64,000 nt of DNA, taken from positions 1 to 64,000 of the forward strand of contig NZ_JONW01000013.1 in the NCBI RefSeq assembly GCF_000712075.1, in the 5' to 3' direction. Below are positions 37,696-46,767 of this stretch, piece by piece. A program made the translations under genes and the position numbers. The notes beneath the pieces are model-generated. The model saw only the letters and a program-made list of their open reading frames with translations, searched no databases and had not been told where the DNA came from. This DNA is from Caulobacter sp. UNC358MFTsu5.1 (lineage in GTDB: Bacteria > Pseudomonadota > Alphaproteobacteria > Caulobacterales > Caulobacteraceae). How positions within the stretch are numbered: position 1 is the first letter of the stretch; every line of letters begins with the position of its first letter.

Positions 37696-39249
37696 ATGGC
37701 GACCAAGGCTCGACTGAATGTCTTCCAGATCTGGAACATGTGCTTCGGGTTCTTCGGGATCCAGATCGGTTTCGGGCTGCAGAACGCCAACACCTCGCGA
37801 ATCTTCCAGAGCCTCGGCGTCGAGGTGAACCACCTGGCGATCCTGTGGATCGCCGCCCCGGCCACCGGCCTGCTGGTGCAGCCGATCATCGGCTATCTCA
37901 GCGACAAGACCTGGGGCCGCCTGGGCCGCCGCCGCCCGTACTTCCTGTGGGGCGCGATCCTGACCAGCGCCGCCCTGGTGGTCATGCCCAACGCCCCGGT
38001 CCTGTGGATCGCCGCGGCCGCCCTGTGGGTGATGGACGCCTCGATAAACATCACCATGGAGCCGTTCCGGGCCTTCGTCGGCGACAACCTGCCCGACGAG
38101 CAGCGCGCCTCGGGCTACGCCATGCAGAGCTTCTTCATCGGCGTCGGGGCGGTTCTGGCCTCGGCCCTGCCGTGGATGCTGACCCACTGGTTCTCGGTCA
38201 GCAACGTGGCCGAGGGCGGCGGCGTGCCGCCGTCGGTGCACATCGCCTTCTACGCCGGCGCGGCGGGCCTGCTGCTGGCCGTGCTGTGGACGGTGTTCAC
38301 CACCCGCGAATACAGCCCCGACCAGCTGGCCGCCTTCGAGGCGTCCGACCCCGCGCGCAAGGCCGCGGCGGAAGCCGACGCCCCGACCCGCACGGTCCGC
38401 GCCTACATCGTCGGCGGCCTGGTCTGGACCGTGGCCGGCCTGCTGCTGGCCGCCGCGATCTTCGCGGCGCGGCTGGAGAAGGAGGTCTATGTCCTGGCCG
38501 GCATGGTCGGCCTGTTCGGCGCGGCGCAGCTGGTCGCCGGCCTGCTGCGGCGGGGCGGACGGACCGCCAACGGCTTCTCGGAAGTGGTCGAGGACCTGTT
38601 CCGCATGCCCGCCACCATGAAGCAGCTGGCGGTGGTCCAGTTCTTCTCGTGGTTCGGCCTGTTCGCCATGTGGATCTACACGACCCCGGCCGTCGCCGCC
38701 TTCCACTACCACGCCGCCGACACCGCCTCGCGGGCCTATAACGACGGCGCCGACTGGGTGGGGGTGCTGTTCGCCATCTACAACGGCGTGGCGGCCCTGG
38801 CGGCCCTGGTGATCCCGACGATCGCCCGCGCCGTCGGCCGCAAGGCCAGCCACGCCCTGTGCCTGGGCCTGGGCGGCCTGGGCCTGGCGGCCTTCCCGCT
38901 GATCCGCGACCCCGGCCTGCTGTGGCTGCCGATGATCGGCGTGGGCTTCGCCTGGTCGTCGATCCTGTCGGCCCCGTACTCGATCCTGTCGGGCGCCCTG
39001 CCGGCACGGAAGATGGGCGTCTACATGGGCATCTTCAATTTCTTCATCGTCATCCCGCAGCTGCTGGCCGCGACCATCCTGGGCCTGCTGCTGAGGGCGT
39101 TCTTCGGCGGCGAGGCGATCTGGGCCCTGGTCCTGGGCGCGGGCGGGATGCTGGCCGCCGCCGCCTGCGTGTTCCTGGTCCGCGACGTGGGCGAGCCCAA
39201 GGCCGCGCCGGCCGCCGTCCCGGCGCCCGAAGTCCTGTCAAAAGCTTGA
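37696..39249 (+). CDS. MFS/GPH-type sugar transporter
   Basis: A 517-residue inner-membrane transporter with about 12 hydrophobic segments. The sequences DKTWGRLGRRRPYF (the loop 2-3 DRxGRRRP-type motif) and MEPFRAFVGDNLPDEQRASG place it with the glycoside-pentoside-hexuronide/sucrose-maltose group of symporters. These carry disaccharides with protons. The ATG at 37696 follows GGGGAG. It is divergent from the LacI-type gene and 40 bp upstream of glucoamylase. It probably imports maltose or glucose released in the periplasm, and the exact sugar is inferred from context. Confidence 0.92.
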   Translation: MATKARLNVFQIWNMCFGFFGIQIGFGLQNANTSRIFQSLGVEVNHLAILWIAAPATGLLVQPIIGYLSDKTWGRLGRRRPYFLWGAILTSAALVVMPNAPVLWIAAAALWVMDASINITMEPFRAFVGDNLPDEQRASGYAMQSFFIGVGAVLASALPWMLTHWFSVSNVAEGGGVPPSVHIAFYAGAAGLLLAVLWTVFTTREYSPDQLAAFEASDPARKAAAEADAPTRTVRAYIVGGLVWTVAGLLLAAAIFAARLEKEVYVLAGMVGLFGAAQLVAGLLRRGGRTANGFSEVVEDLFRMPATMKQLAVVQFFSWFGLFAMWIYTTPAVAAFHYHAADTASRAYNDGADWVGVLFAIYNGVAALAALVIPTIARAVGRKASHALCLGLGGLGLAAFPLIRDPGLLWLPMIGVGFAWSSILSAPYSILSGALPARKMGVYMGIFNFFIVIPQLLAATILGLLLRAFFGGEAIWALVLGAGGMLAAAACVFLVRDVGEPKAAPAAVPAPEVLSKA

Positions 39250-39289
39250 ATCGCGTCTCATCGACGCCGTCATTTCACGAGGTAGTTCC

Positions 39290-41638
39290 ATGCGTTGCCT
39301 GAAGATGCTCGCGCTCGCTTCAACGGCCGCCGTCGCCCTGGGCGCCGCCGCTCACGCCCAGACCCCGACCACCTGGGCCTATGCCGCCAAGACCGGCGTC
39401 GGGGCGTCCTACGAGGCCTATGTCGACGGCGCCTACAAGGACGGCGGCCCGACGGGCGCGGTGTCGAAGGTGTGGTTCTCGATCGCCGACGGGACCCTGA
39501 CCGAGACCATGTACGGCCTGATCCACGAGGCCCAGATCAAGCAGCTGCGCTTTGCCGTGCGGTTCTCGCGCGGGATCGCGATCGAGGGACCGGACACCAC
39601 GACGAAGACCGAGTATCTCCACGTCGATGCGGCGGGACGTCCTCTATCGCCGGCCTACAAGGTCACCACGACGCACAAGGGCGGCGCGTTCGAGATCGAG
39701 AAGCGGATCTTCACGGATCCCGATCGCCAGTCGCTGTTCGTTCGCGTCACCTTCCGGGCCCTGAAGGGACCGATCACGCCCTATCTGCTGCTCGAGCCGC
39801 ATATGGCCAATACCGGCGGCGACGACGCCGGGACGGCCAGCAACACAGCCCTGACCGCGAATGAGAAGGACGTGTTCCTGGCCCTGAAGGGGTCGCAACC
39901 GTTCAGCGCGGCCAGCGCGGGCTTCCTGGGCAAGACGGACGGGCTCACGGACCTGGCCGCCGACGGCCAGTTGAACGACCTCCATGCTGACACCGGGAAT
40001 GTCCGTGGCGCGATCATGCTCACGGGTCGCGTCGCCGAGATCAAGGACGGTGAAGTGACGGTGGACTACGCCATCGGTTTCGGCCCCAACGCCGCCGCCG
40101 CCGACCAGGCCGCCTCGGCCACGCTCAAGACCGGCTATGACGAGGTCCTGGCCCGCTACAACGGCGAGGGCGACCGCGTCGGCTGGGAGGACTATCTGGC
40201 TTCGCTGACCGAGCTGCCGCGCCTGCGCGAGGCATCGGAGGACGGCGGCAAGCTGGTCCAGGCCAGCGCCCTGATGCTGAAGGTGCAGGAGGACCGCACC
40301 TATGCCGGCGCCCTGATCGCCTCGCTGTCCAACCCGTGGGGCGACACGGTCGACGCCTCCAAGCCCTCGACGGGCTACAAGGCCGTCTGGCCGCGCGACT
40401 TCTACCAGTGCGCCATGGCCCTGGCGGCCCTGGGCGACAAGCAGACCCCGCTGGCGGCCTTCCACTACCTGCCGCAGGTGCAGGTCAAGGCCGGCACCAA
40501 GGGCAATACCGGCGTCGGCGGCTGGTTCCTGCAGAAGACCTGGGTGGACGGCACCACCGAATGGGTCGGCGTCCAGCTGGACCAGACGGCCATGCCGATC
40601 ATGCTGGGCTGGAAGCTGTGGAAGCTGGGCTGGCTCTCGGAAGCCGACCTGAAGGCCTACTACGGCAAGATGATCAAGCCGGCGGCCGACTTCCTGGTCG
40701 ACGGCGGCAAGGTGGGGATCGGCTGGAACCACGAGACGATCACGCCGCCGTTCACCCAGCAGGAGCGCTGGGAAGAGCAGGGCGGCTACTCGCCCTCGAC
40801 CACGGCGGCGACCATCGCCGGCCTGGTCACGGCGGGCGACATCGCCGAGCAGGCGGGCGATGCGACCGGAGCGGCCCGCTACCGGGCCACGGCCGACGCC
40901 TATTCTGCCAAGGTCGAGGCCCTGATGGTCACCACCAAGGGGCCGTTCGGCGACGGGACCTACTATGTCCGCCTGAACCAGAACGAGGACCCCAACGACC
41001 ACGCCCCGATCGGCGCCGCCAACGGCCAGATCGCCCCGCCCAAGGACCAGGTGGTCGACGGCGGCTTCCTGGAGCTGGTCCGCTACGGCGTGCGCCGGGC
41101 CGACGATAAGGCGATCGTCGGCAGCCTGCCGGAACTGGACGACACCAGCCGGGCCGACCTCTACCGCGTGCGCTACGACTTCACGTTCCCCGGCGTCGAG
41201 GGCGAGTTCCCGGGCTGGCGGCGCTACGACGTCGACGGCTACGGCGAGGACGCCCAGACGGGCGCCAACTACGGCGTCGGCGGCAAGATGAGCCCCGGCC
41301 AGCGCGGCCGGGTCTGGCCGATCTTCACCGGCGAGCGCGGCCACTACGAGCTGGCCCTGGCCAGCCTGAACGGCAAGCCCGACGCCGCCACGATCCGCAA
41401 GATCCGTGACCGCTACGTCAAGGCCATGGAGCTGTTCGCCAACGACGGCCTGCTGATCCCCGAACAGGTCTGGGACGGCATCGGCCCCAATCCGCACGGC
41501 TATGCGCGCGGCGAGGGCACGGACTCGGCCACGCCCCTGGCCTGGTCGCACGCCGAATACGTCAAGCTGCTGCGCTCGGTCAGCGACGGCCAGGTGTGGG
41601 ATCGCTACGAGCCGGTGGCGGCGCGCTACGCGAAGTAG
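39290..41638 (+). CDS. Glucan 1,4-alpha-glucosidase (GH15 glucoamylase)
   Basis: This 782-residue enzyme has a signal peptide (MRCLKMLALASTAAVALG to AAAHAQ), so it acts in the periplasm. The N-terminal beta-sandwich domain typical of bacterial GH15 enzymes (residues about 25-290) precedes the alpha/alpha barrel. Catalytic residues are expected in GWNHETITPPFTQQERWEEQ (Glu near 481) and near the C-terminus in TPLAWSHAEYVKLLRS. It releases glucose from non-reducing ends of alpha-1,4-glucans brought in by the TonB receptor. It follows the sugar transporter by 40 bp, so the two form an operon under the LacI regulator. Confidence 0.93.
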   Translation: MRCLKMLALASTAAVALGAAAHAQTPTTWAYAAKTGVGASYEAYVDGAYKDGGPTGAVSKVWFSIADGTLTETMYGLIHEAQIKQLRFAVRFSRGIAIEGPDTTTKTEYLHVDAAGRPLSPAYKVTTTHKGGAFEIEKRIFTDPDRQSLFVRVTFRALKGPITPYLLLEPHMANTGGDDAGTASNTALTANEKDVFLALKGSQPFSAASAGFLGKTDGLTDLAADGQLNDLHADTGNVRGAIMLTGRVAEIKDGEVTVDYAIGFGPNAAAADQAASATLKTGYDEVLARYNGEGDRVGWEDYLASLTELPRLREASEDGGKLVQASALMLKVQEDRTYAGALIASLSNPWGDTVDASKPSTGYKAVWPRDFYQCAMALAALGDKQTPLAAFHYLPQVQVKAGTKGNTGVGGWFLQKTWVDGTTEWVGVQLDQTAMPIMLGWKLWKLGWLSEADLKAYYGKMIKPAADFLVDGGKVGIGWNHETITPPFTQQERWEEQGGYSPSTTAATIAGLVTAGDIAEQAGDATGAARYRATADAYSAKVEALMVTTKGPFGDGTYYVRLNQNEDPNDHAPIGAANGQIAPPKDQVVDGGFLELVRYGVRRADDKAIVGSLPELDDTSRADLYRVRYDFTFPGVEGEFPGWRRYDVDGYGEDAQTGANYGVGGKMSPGQRGRVWPIFTGERGHYELALASLNGKPDAATIRKIRDRYVKAMELFANDGLLIPEQVWDGIGPNPHGYARGEGTDSATPLAWSHAEYVKLLRSVSDGQVWDRYEPVAARYAK

Positions 41639-41701
41639 AACGGCCAAGCTTCGTCCGCGCCTGCGAAATCCGGCGCGGACGAAAGTGTCGCTTTTGAAGC
41701 T

Positions 41702-42211
41702 TCACCTTAAGGGCAGCTCGAACAGCGCGCCCCCGAAGGTGTCGGCGCCGCGGCCGATCTCGGCGACGGCGGCCGACATGCGACCGCCTCGACCCAGCGC
41801 CGCGTCGGCCAGGCTGACCATCAGCGGGTTCGGGGTGGCGTAGGGCGCGGCGGCGCGCAGGGCCTGGGCGATGTCGCGCTCGGCGCGCTCCGGCCCGCGT
41901 TGGCAGGCGACGATGAAGGCGGCCGCCGTCGAGCGGCTGACCCCGGCCCAGCAGTGGACCAGCATCGGCCGCGCGGCGTCCCAGCCGGCGGCGAAGTCCA
42001 GCAGCCGCGCGACCAGGGCCGCGTCGGGTGCGGTGTAGCCTTCGCGCGGTTCAGGGATGTCGTGGAAGGCCAGGCGCAGGTGGGCGTCGCCGAGGTCCGA
42101 GGCGGGCCAGACGGCTTCGCCGGTGGGCGACAGCAGGCTCACCAGATGCGAGGGCCGGTGGAGGGCCCGCGCCGCCTCGACCTGGCTGAGGGGGCAGACC
42201 AGCAGGGTCAT
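41702..42211 (-). CDS. Cys-based tyrosine-phosphatase-like protein in the cobalamin operon
   Basis: A 169-residue cytosolic protein with the P-loop HCWAGVSRSTAAAF (Cys and Arg of the HCx5R signature) and an upstream Asp in FHDIPEPREGYTAPD that may be the general acid. The fold fits dual-specificity/tyrosine phosphatases. Its ATG overlaps the cobS stop codon (ATGA), so translation is coupled to cobalamin synthase. No alpha-ribazole-phosphate phosphatase (histidine phosphatase CobC) is in the window. This protein could therefore perform that dephosphorylation, but protein tyrosine phosphatase activity remains possible. Confidence 0.8.
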   Translation of the reverse strand: MTLLVCPLSQVEAARALHRPSHLVSLLSPTGEAVWPASDLGDAHLRLAFHDIPEPREGYTAPDAALVARLLDFAAGWDAARPMLVHCWAGVSRSTAAAFIVACQRGPERAERDIAQALRAAAPYATPNPLMVSLADAALGRGGRMSAAVAEIGRGADTFGGALFELPLR

Positions 42212-42987
42212 CGGATCGTCGCCATCGCCGAGACGCCCAGCACGACGCCCAGCTCGCAGGCCTGTTCGATCCCGCCCAGCACGTCGCCGGTGTGGCCGCC
42301 GATCAGCCGCCGGGCCGTCAGGGCCAGCACCGCCGCCAGGGCCGCCCCGACGGCCGCCCCGGCAAGGCCCGTCCAGCCCAGCAGCGCCAGGGGCCACAGG
42401 CCAAGCACGGCGGCGACCAGCAGTTCGAACGGCCGCACGCCGTCGGGCGCGGGCTTGTACTTGGCGTCGTCGCGGTCGCTGACATGCCGGCCCAGCACCA
42501 TGACCGCGACGGCGGCCACGCGGCCCGCGCCGTGGGCGGCGACCAAGGCCAGGGCGGCGGTCGCCAGGGGCAGGGTCGCCAGGGCGGCGACCTTGATCGC
42601 CAGGGTCAGGCCCAGGGCCAGGACGCCATAGGTCCCGACCCGGCTGTCCTTCATGATCTCCAGCCGGCGGGCCGGGGTCTGGCCGCCGCCCAGGCCGTCG
42701 GCGGTGTCGGCCAGGCCGTCCTCGTGGAAGCCGCCGGTGACCAGCACCCCCGCCGCCACGGCCAGCAGGGCGGGCAGGAGGCCGGTCCACAGCTGTCCCG
42801 CCGCCAGCAGAACCCCCGCGCTGATCGCGCCGACGATCAGCCCGACCAGCGGGTAGTAGCGGGCGGCGCGGGTGATCCAGTCCGGCTGGAAGTCGGCGAA
42901 AGACGGGGCCGGCAGCCGGGTCAGGAACTGCAGGGCGCAGAAGAACAGCTTCAGCTGGCGCGGCATCAGTCGGGGGCGGCCCATCAA
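42208..42987 (-). CDS. cobS: Cobalamin synthase (adenosylcobinamide-GDP ribazoletransferase)
   Basis: CobS joins adenosylcobinamide-GDP and alpha-ribazole (phosphate) at the inner membrane. The 259-residue protein is strongly hydrophobic with several membrane segments. Family sequences are visible: FLTRLPAP, TGGFHEDGLADTADGLGGG (the metal-binding motif HEDGLADTADG near residue 88) and EIMKDSRVGTYGVLAL. It overlaps cobT by 4 bp upstream and the phosphatase gene by 4 bp downstream, so all three are translationally coupled. Confidence 0.96.
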   Translation of the reverse strand: MMGRPRLMPRQLKLFFCALQFLTRLPAPSFADFQPDWITRAARYYPLVGLIVGAISAGVLLAAGQLWTGLLPALLAVAAGVLVTGGFHEDGLADTADGLGGGQTPARRLEIMKDSRVGTYGVLALGLTLAIKVAALATLPLATAALALVAAHGAGRVAAVAVMVLGRHVSDRDDAKYKPAPDGVRPFELLVAAVLGLWPLALLGWTGLAGAAVGAALAAVLALTARRLIGGHTGDVLGGIEQACELGVVLGVSAMATIR

Positions 42988-44030
42988 TCGGGAGCGGCCA
43001 AGACGTCGGCCAGGGCGGCGACGTCGGTCAGCAGGTTGGCGGCCGCGACCAGCAGCGGGGCGGCCAGGGCCGCGCCGGTGCCTTCGCCCAGCCGCAGGTC
43101 CAGGTCCAGCAGCGGGCGGACGCCCAGGGTCCGCAGCATCAGGGGATGGCCGCGCTCGGCCGAGCCGTGGGCGAAGACGCAGTAGTCCAGGGCCGCGGGG
43201 ACCAGGCGGATGGCGGCCAGGGCGGCGGCCGTGCTGATGAAACCGTCGACCAGGACCGCGCGCCGCATCGAGGCCGCGCCCAGCACGGCCCCGGCCATCA
43301 TGGCGATCTCGCAGCCGCCGAACTGCGCCAGCACGTCCAGCGGCTGGGTCGCGTCGGAGCGCCAGGCGGCGCGGGCGATGCCGGCCTGCTTGCGCGCCAG
43401 GCCGGCGGCGTCGTGGCCCGTGCCCTGGCCGACGCAGACCTCGAGCGGCGCGTTGGCCAGGCGGTGCATGATCAGGGCGGCGGACGAGCTGTTGCCGATG
43501 CCCATCTCGCCCAGGGCGATGACGTCGGCGCCGTCGGCGGCGGCCGAGCGGGCGATGTCGGCGCCCTTGACGATGGCGGCCAGCACCTCGTCCGGCGTCA
43601 GGGCCGGCTCGCGGGCGGCGTTGCGGGTCCCGCGCCGGATCTTGGCGGCGATCAGCTCGGGATGGTCGGGCAGGTCGGCGTCGACCCCGGCGTCCACGAC
43701 CCGGACCGCGACGCCCGTGGCCCGCGCCAGGGCGCCGACGCTGGACCGGCCGGACAGGAACAGCCCGACCATGGCCGCCGTGACGCTGGACGGATAGGCC
43801 GAGACGCCCTCGGCGGTCAGGCCATGGTCGCCGGCGAAAACGTAGAGGTCGGTGCGCGCGATGCGGGGGTCCAGCCGGTTCTGGATCAGGCCGATCCGCA
43901 CGGCCAGGTCCTCCAGCCGCCCCAGCGATCCGGGCGGCTTGGCCTTGCCGTCCAGCAGGGCGCGCAGGGCGGGCTCCAGCGCGGCGTCGACCGGGGTGAT
44001 GGCGGCGGTGAGGGCGGAAAGCGTGGTCAT
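42984..44030 (-). CDS. cobT: Nicotinate-nucleotide--dimethylbenzimidazole phosphoribosyltransferase
   Basis: CobT activates the lower-ligand base to alpha-ribazole phosphate. The 348-residue protein shows the family N-terminus KPPGSLGRLEDLA, the loop VFAGDHGLTAEGVSAYPS, the conserved GEMGIGNSSSAA and the C-terminal LDLRLGEGTGAALA with the catalytic Glu. The gene start is ATG at 44030 and cobS overlaps its stop. Here it works on salvaged or imported base, as no local synthesis gene for dimethylbenzimidazole (bluB) is seen. Confidence 0.96.
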   Translation of the reverse strand: MTTLSALTAAITPVDAALEPALRALLDGKAKPPGSLGRLEDLAVRIGLIQNRLDPRIARTDLYVFAGDHGLTAEGVSAYPSSVTAAMVGLFLSGRSSVGALARATGVAVRVVDAGVDADLPDHPELIAAKIRRGTRNAAREPALTPDEVLAAIVKGADIARSAAADGADVIALGEMGIGNSSSAALIMHRLANAPLEVCVGQGTGHDAAGLARKQAGIARAAWRSDATQPLDVLAQFGGCEIAMMAGAVLGAASMRRAVLVDGFISTAAALAAIRLVPAALDYCVFAHGSAERGHPLMLRTLGVRPLLDLDLRLGEGTGAALAAPLLVAAANLLTDVAALADVLAAPD

Positions 44031-44058
44031 GACGAGATCTTGGATAGCCGAGGGAGGG

Positions 44059-45003
44059 TTATTGGGCGAGGGCGATGATCAGGCCGGCCGCCAGCGGGAT
44101 CAGCCAGAGCAGGGCGCAGGCGCGGCGATAGAGGCGCAGGCCCCGTTCGAGGTCGTCGGCGGTCGGGCGCGGCCCGTCGCCGAAGGTCGGTCGGGCGACG
44201 ATCTCGCCGTCGTAGCGGGCCTCGCCGCCCAGCTGGACGGCCAGCGCCCCGGCCATGGCCGCCTCGGGCCAGCCCGCGTTGGGCGAGGCGTGGCGGCGGG
44301 CGTCGCGCAGCATGGTCCGCCAGCCGCCCCCGCCGGCCAGGGCGATCAGGGCGCCGGCCAGCCGCGCGGGGATCAGGTTCAGCAGGTCGTCGGTCCGCGC
44401 CGAGGCCCAGCCGAACGCTCGCCAGCGCGGTTCCCTGTGCCCGACCAGGCTGTCGGCGGTGTTGACGCTCTTGTAGACGAACAGGCCCGGCAGGCCGCCG
44501 GCCAGCAGCCAGAAGGCCGGGGCGGCGACGCCGTCGTTGAAGCTTTCGGCCAGGCTCTCCAGGGCTGCGGCCGCCACGCCCTCGGCGTCGAGCGCCTCGG
44601 TGTCGCGCCCGACGATCATCGCCACCGCCGCGCGGGCGGCCGGCAGGTCGCCGGCTTGCAGCGGCGCCAGCACGGCGGCGACGTGGTCGTGCAGACTGCG
44701 CTGGGCCAGGCCCGTCGTGGCGATCAGGGCGACCAGGGTCAGGGCCGGGAGGCTGGAGCCCAGGGCGGCGTGGATCGCGACGCCCAGCGCGGCGGCGGCC
44801 AGGATCAGCAGCAGGACCAGGACCACGCCCAGCGCCCGCCGTCGCCCGTCCGAGGCGTCCGGCCGGTTCCAGCGCCGCTCCAGCCCCTCGATCAGCGCCG
44901 CCGGCCAGGCGACCGGATGCTTCAGCCCGGCGGGATAGCCCAGCACCGCTTCCAGGCCCAGGGCCAGGGCCGCGACCCAGGGCCAGGGCGCGGCCTCATC
45001 CAT
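44059..45003 (-). CDS. cbiB: Adenosylcobinamide-phosphate synthase (CbiB/CobD)
   Basis: This 314-residue inner-membrane enzyme attaches aminopropanol (phosphate) to adenosylcobyric acid. It carries the family sequences ESFNDGVAAPAFWLLAGGLPG and VNTADSLVGHREPRW, with several hydrophobic helices. The start overlaps the btuD stop by 8 bp, and cobT follows 28 bp downstream. Both names CbiB and CobD are used for this family, and I use cbiB to avoid confusion with the aminotransferase at 48235-49218. Confidence 0.93.
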   Translation of the reverse strand: MDEAAPWPWVAALALGLEAVLGYPAGLKHPVAWPAALIEGLERRWNRPDASDGRRRALGVVLVLLLILAAAALGVAIHAALGSSLPALTLVALIATTGLAQRSLHDHVAAVLAPLQAGDLPAARAAVAMIVGRDTEALDAEGVAAAALESLAESFNDGVAAPAFWLLAGGLPGLFVYKSVNTADSLVGHREPRWRAFGWASARTDDLLNLIPARLAGALIALAGGGGWRTMLRDARRHASPNAGWPEAAMAGALAVQLGGEARYDGEIVARPTFGDGPRPTADDLERGLRLYRRACALLWLIPLAAGLIIALAQ

Positions 45004-45775
45004 CCGCGCGACCGATCAGCTCGATCAGGGGACCGGCCGCGCCGGGCACGATGACCGCCTCCACGCCGTAGGCCTGCTTCAGCACCGCCGGCGTCAGGGC
45101 GTCCAGCGGCGCGGCGTCGGCGATCAGGGCCCCGTCGCGCAGCACCAGCACCCGGTCGGCCAGGCGCAGGGCCACGCCCAGGTCGTGCAGGGTCATGACC
45201 ACGCCGTGGCCGTGCTCGACGGCGAAGGCGCGCATCAGGTCGACGGTGTCCAGCTGGTGGCCCGGGTCCAGACCGGCCAGGGGCTCGTCGGCCAGCAGCC
45301 ACGACGGCTCGCCCGCCAGCACCCGGGCCAGCAGGGCGCGGGCCCGCTCGCCGCCCGACAGGGTCAGGACGTCGCGATGGGCCAGGCCCGTCATGCGGGT
45401 GCGGACCAGGGCGGCCTGGACGGCGGCATGGTCGGCGTCGCTGAGGCCCCGCGCGCCGCTGTGCGGCGTGCGGCCCAGGCCGACCAGGGTCTCGACGTCC
45501 ACGGCCCAGGCCACCTCGGGCGTCTGGGGCAGGAAGCCGATGCGCCTGGCGCGCTCGCGGTGCGACAGGGTCAGGATCGGCTCGATCCCCAGCGACACGC
45601 GCCCGTCGTCGGGCCGACGCAGTCCGGCCAGGCAGGCCAGCAGGGTCGACTTGCCCGCGCCGTTGGGGCCGACGATGGCCGTGACCTCTCCCGGACGGAA
45701 CCGGGCGTTCACGCCGGCCAGCACCGCCTGGCCGCCCAGGGCGACGGTCAGGGTTTCGGCGACGAGATCGTTCAT
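44996..45775 (-). CDS. btuD: Cobalamin ABC transporter ATP-binding protein
   Basis: The 259-residue ATPase has Walker A GPNGAGKST (36-44), the signature LSGGE (139-143), Walker B LLADEP (160-165) and the H-loop LHDLG (196-200). It resembles BtuD/FhuC-type ATPases for cobalamin or siderophore import. I chose the ATG at 45775. An in-frame ATG five codons earlier is also possible. The btuC permease gene ends 11 bp upstream. The B12 substrate follows from the riboswitch and cob genes. Confidence 0.92.
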   Translation of the reverse strand: MNDLVAETLTVALGGQAVLAGVNARFRPGEVTAIVGPNGAGKSTLLACLAGLRRPDDGRVSLGIEPILTLSHRERARRIGFLPQTPEVAWAVDVETLVGLGRTPHSGARGLSDADHAAVQAALVRTRMTGLAHRDVLTLSGGERARALLARVLAGEPSWLLADEPLAGLDPGHQLDTVDLMRAFAVEHGHGVVMTLHDLGVALRLADRVLVLRDGALIADAAPLDALTPAVLKQAYGVEAVIVPGAAGPLIELIGRADG

Positions 45776-45786
45776 GCCGCTCTCCT

Positions 45787-46767
45787 TCATGCCAGCCTCC
45801 GGCGCATCGAGATCAGCAGGGCCAGGAAGAACGGCCCGCCCACGGCGGCCATGGCCACGCCCAGGCGGACCTCGGCGGCCGAGGGCGTCAGCCGCACCAC
45901 GATGTCGGCGGCCAGCACCAGGACCGCTCCGGCCACGGCGCTGGGGGCCAGCAGCGCGCCCGGCTGGTGGCCGACCAGCGGCCGCATCAGGTGCGGCACG
46001 ATCAGGCCGACGAAGCCGATCATGCCCGTCACCGCCACGCTGGCGCCCGAGGCCAGGCCGACGCCGACGGCCAGCAGCACGCGCGTCAGGTTCAGGTCCA
46101 CGCCCAGCGCCTTGGCGCCGGTCTCGCCCAGGGTCAGGGCGTTCAGGGCCCGGCCCAGGAACAGCATCAGGCCCGAACCGACGGCGATGAAGGGCAGGGC
46201 GCGCCAGACGTCGTCGGCGCTGCGGTCGGCCAGCGAGCCCAGCAGCCAGTTGATGATCTCCTGCGCGGCCCAGGGGCTGGGGGCCAGGCTCAGCGCCAGG
46301 GCGACCCCGGCGCTGGCCACGGTGTTGAGGATCACCCCCGCCAGGATGAAGGTGATGGTCCCGCCGGTCCCGCCCGCCAGCACCAGCATGACCCCCACGC
46401 CGACGATCGCGCCGATCATGGCCGCCGCGAACAGCAGCCAGGGCGTGGAGAGGCCGAGGCTCAGATACATGGTCATCACCGCCCCGAGGGCCGCCATGGA
46501 CGACACGCCCAGCACGCCGGGATCGGCCAGCGGGTTGCGGGTGTAGCCCTGCATGGCCGCGCCGGAGAGGCCCAGAGCGGCGCCGACCGCGACCGCCAGG
46601 ACGGTCCGGGGCAGGCGCAGCTCGAAGATGATCGCCCAGCGCGGGTCGTGGCTCGCCGACGACCAGGCGCTCCACGGCACCCAGACGCGGCCGGCCATCA
46701 GCGACAGCCCGCTCAGCAGCACGACGAGCAGGCAGAGCCCGCCCAGCAGAAGAAGGCGCTTGGTCAT
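45787..46767 (-). CDS. btuC: Cobalamin ABC transporter permease
   Basis: A 326-residue FecCD-family permease with about ten membrane segments. Family motifs are visible: RLPRTVLAVAVGAALGLSGA, then QGYTRNPLADPGVLG near the N-terminus, and VGLIVPHLMRPLVGHQ, the coupling region facing the ATPase. The ATG at 46767 overlaps the btuF stop (46764-46766), so translation is coupled. With BtuF and BtuD it forms the inner-membrane corrinoid importer. Confidence 0.92.
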   Translation of the reverse strand: MTKRLLLLGGLCLLVVLLSGLSLMAGRVWVPWSAWSSASHDPRWAIIFELRLPRTVLAVAVGAALGLSGAAMQGYTRNPLADPGVLGVSSMAALGAVMTMYLSLGLSTPWLLFAAAMIGAIVGVGVMLVLAGGTGGTITFILAGVILNTVASAGVALALSLAPSPWAAQEIINWLLGSLADRSADDVWRALPFIAVGSGLMLFLGRALNALTLGETGAKALGVDLNLTRVLLAVGVGLASGASVAVTGMIGFVGLIVPHLMRPLVGHQPGALLAPSAVAGAVLVLAADIVVRLTPSAAEVRLGVAMAAVGGPFFLALLISMRRRLA

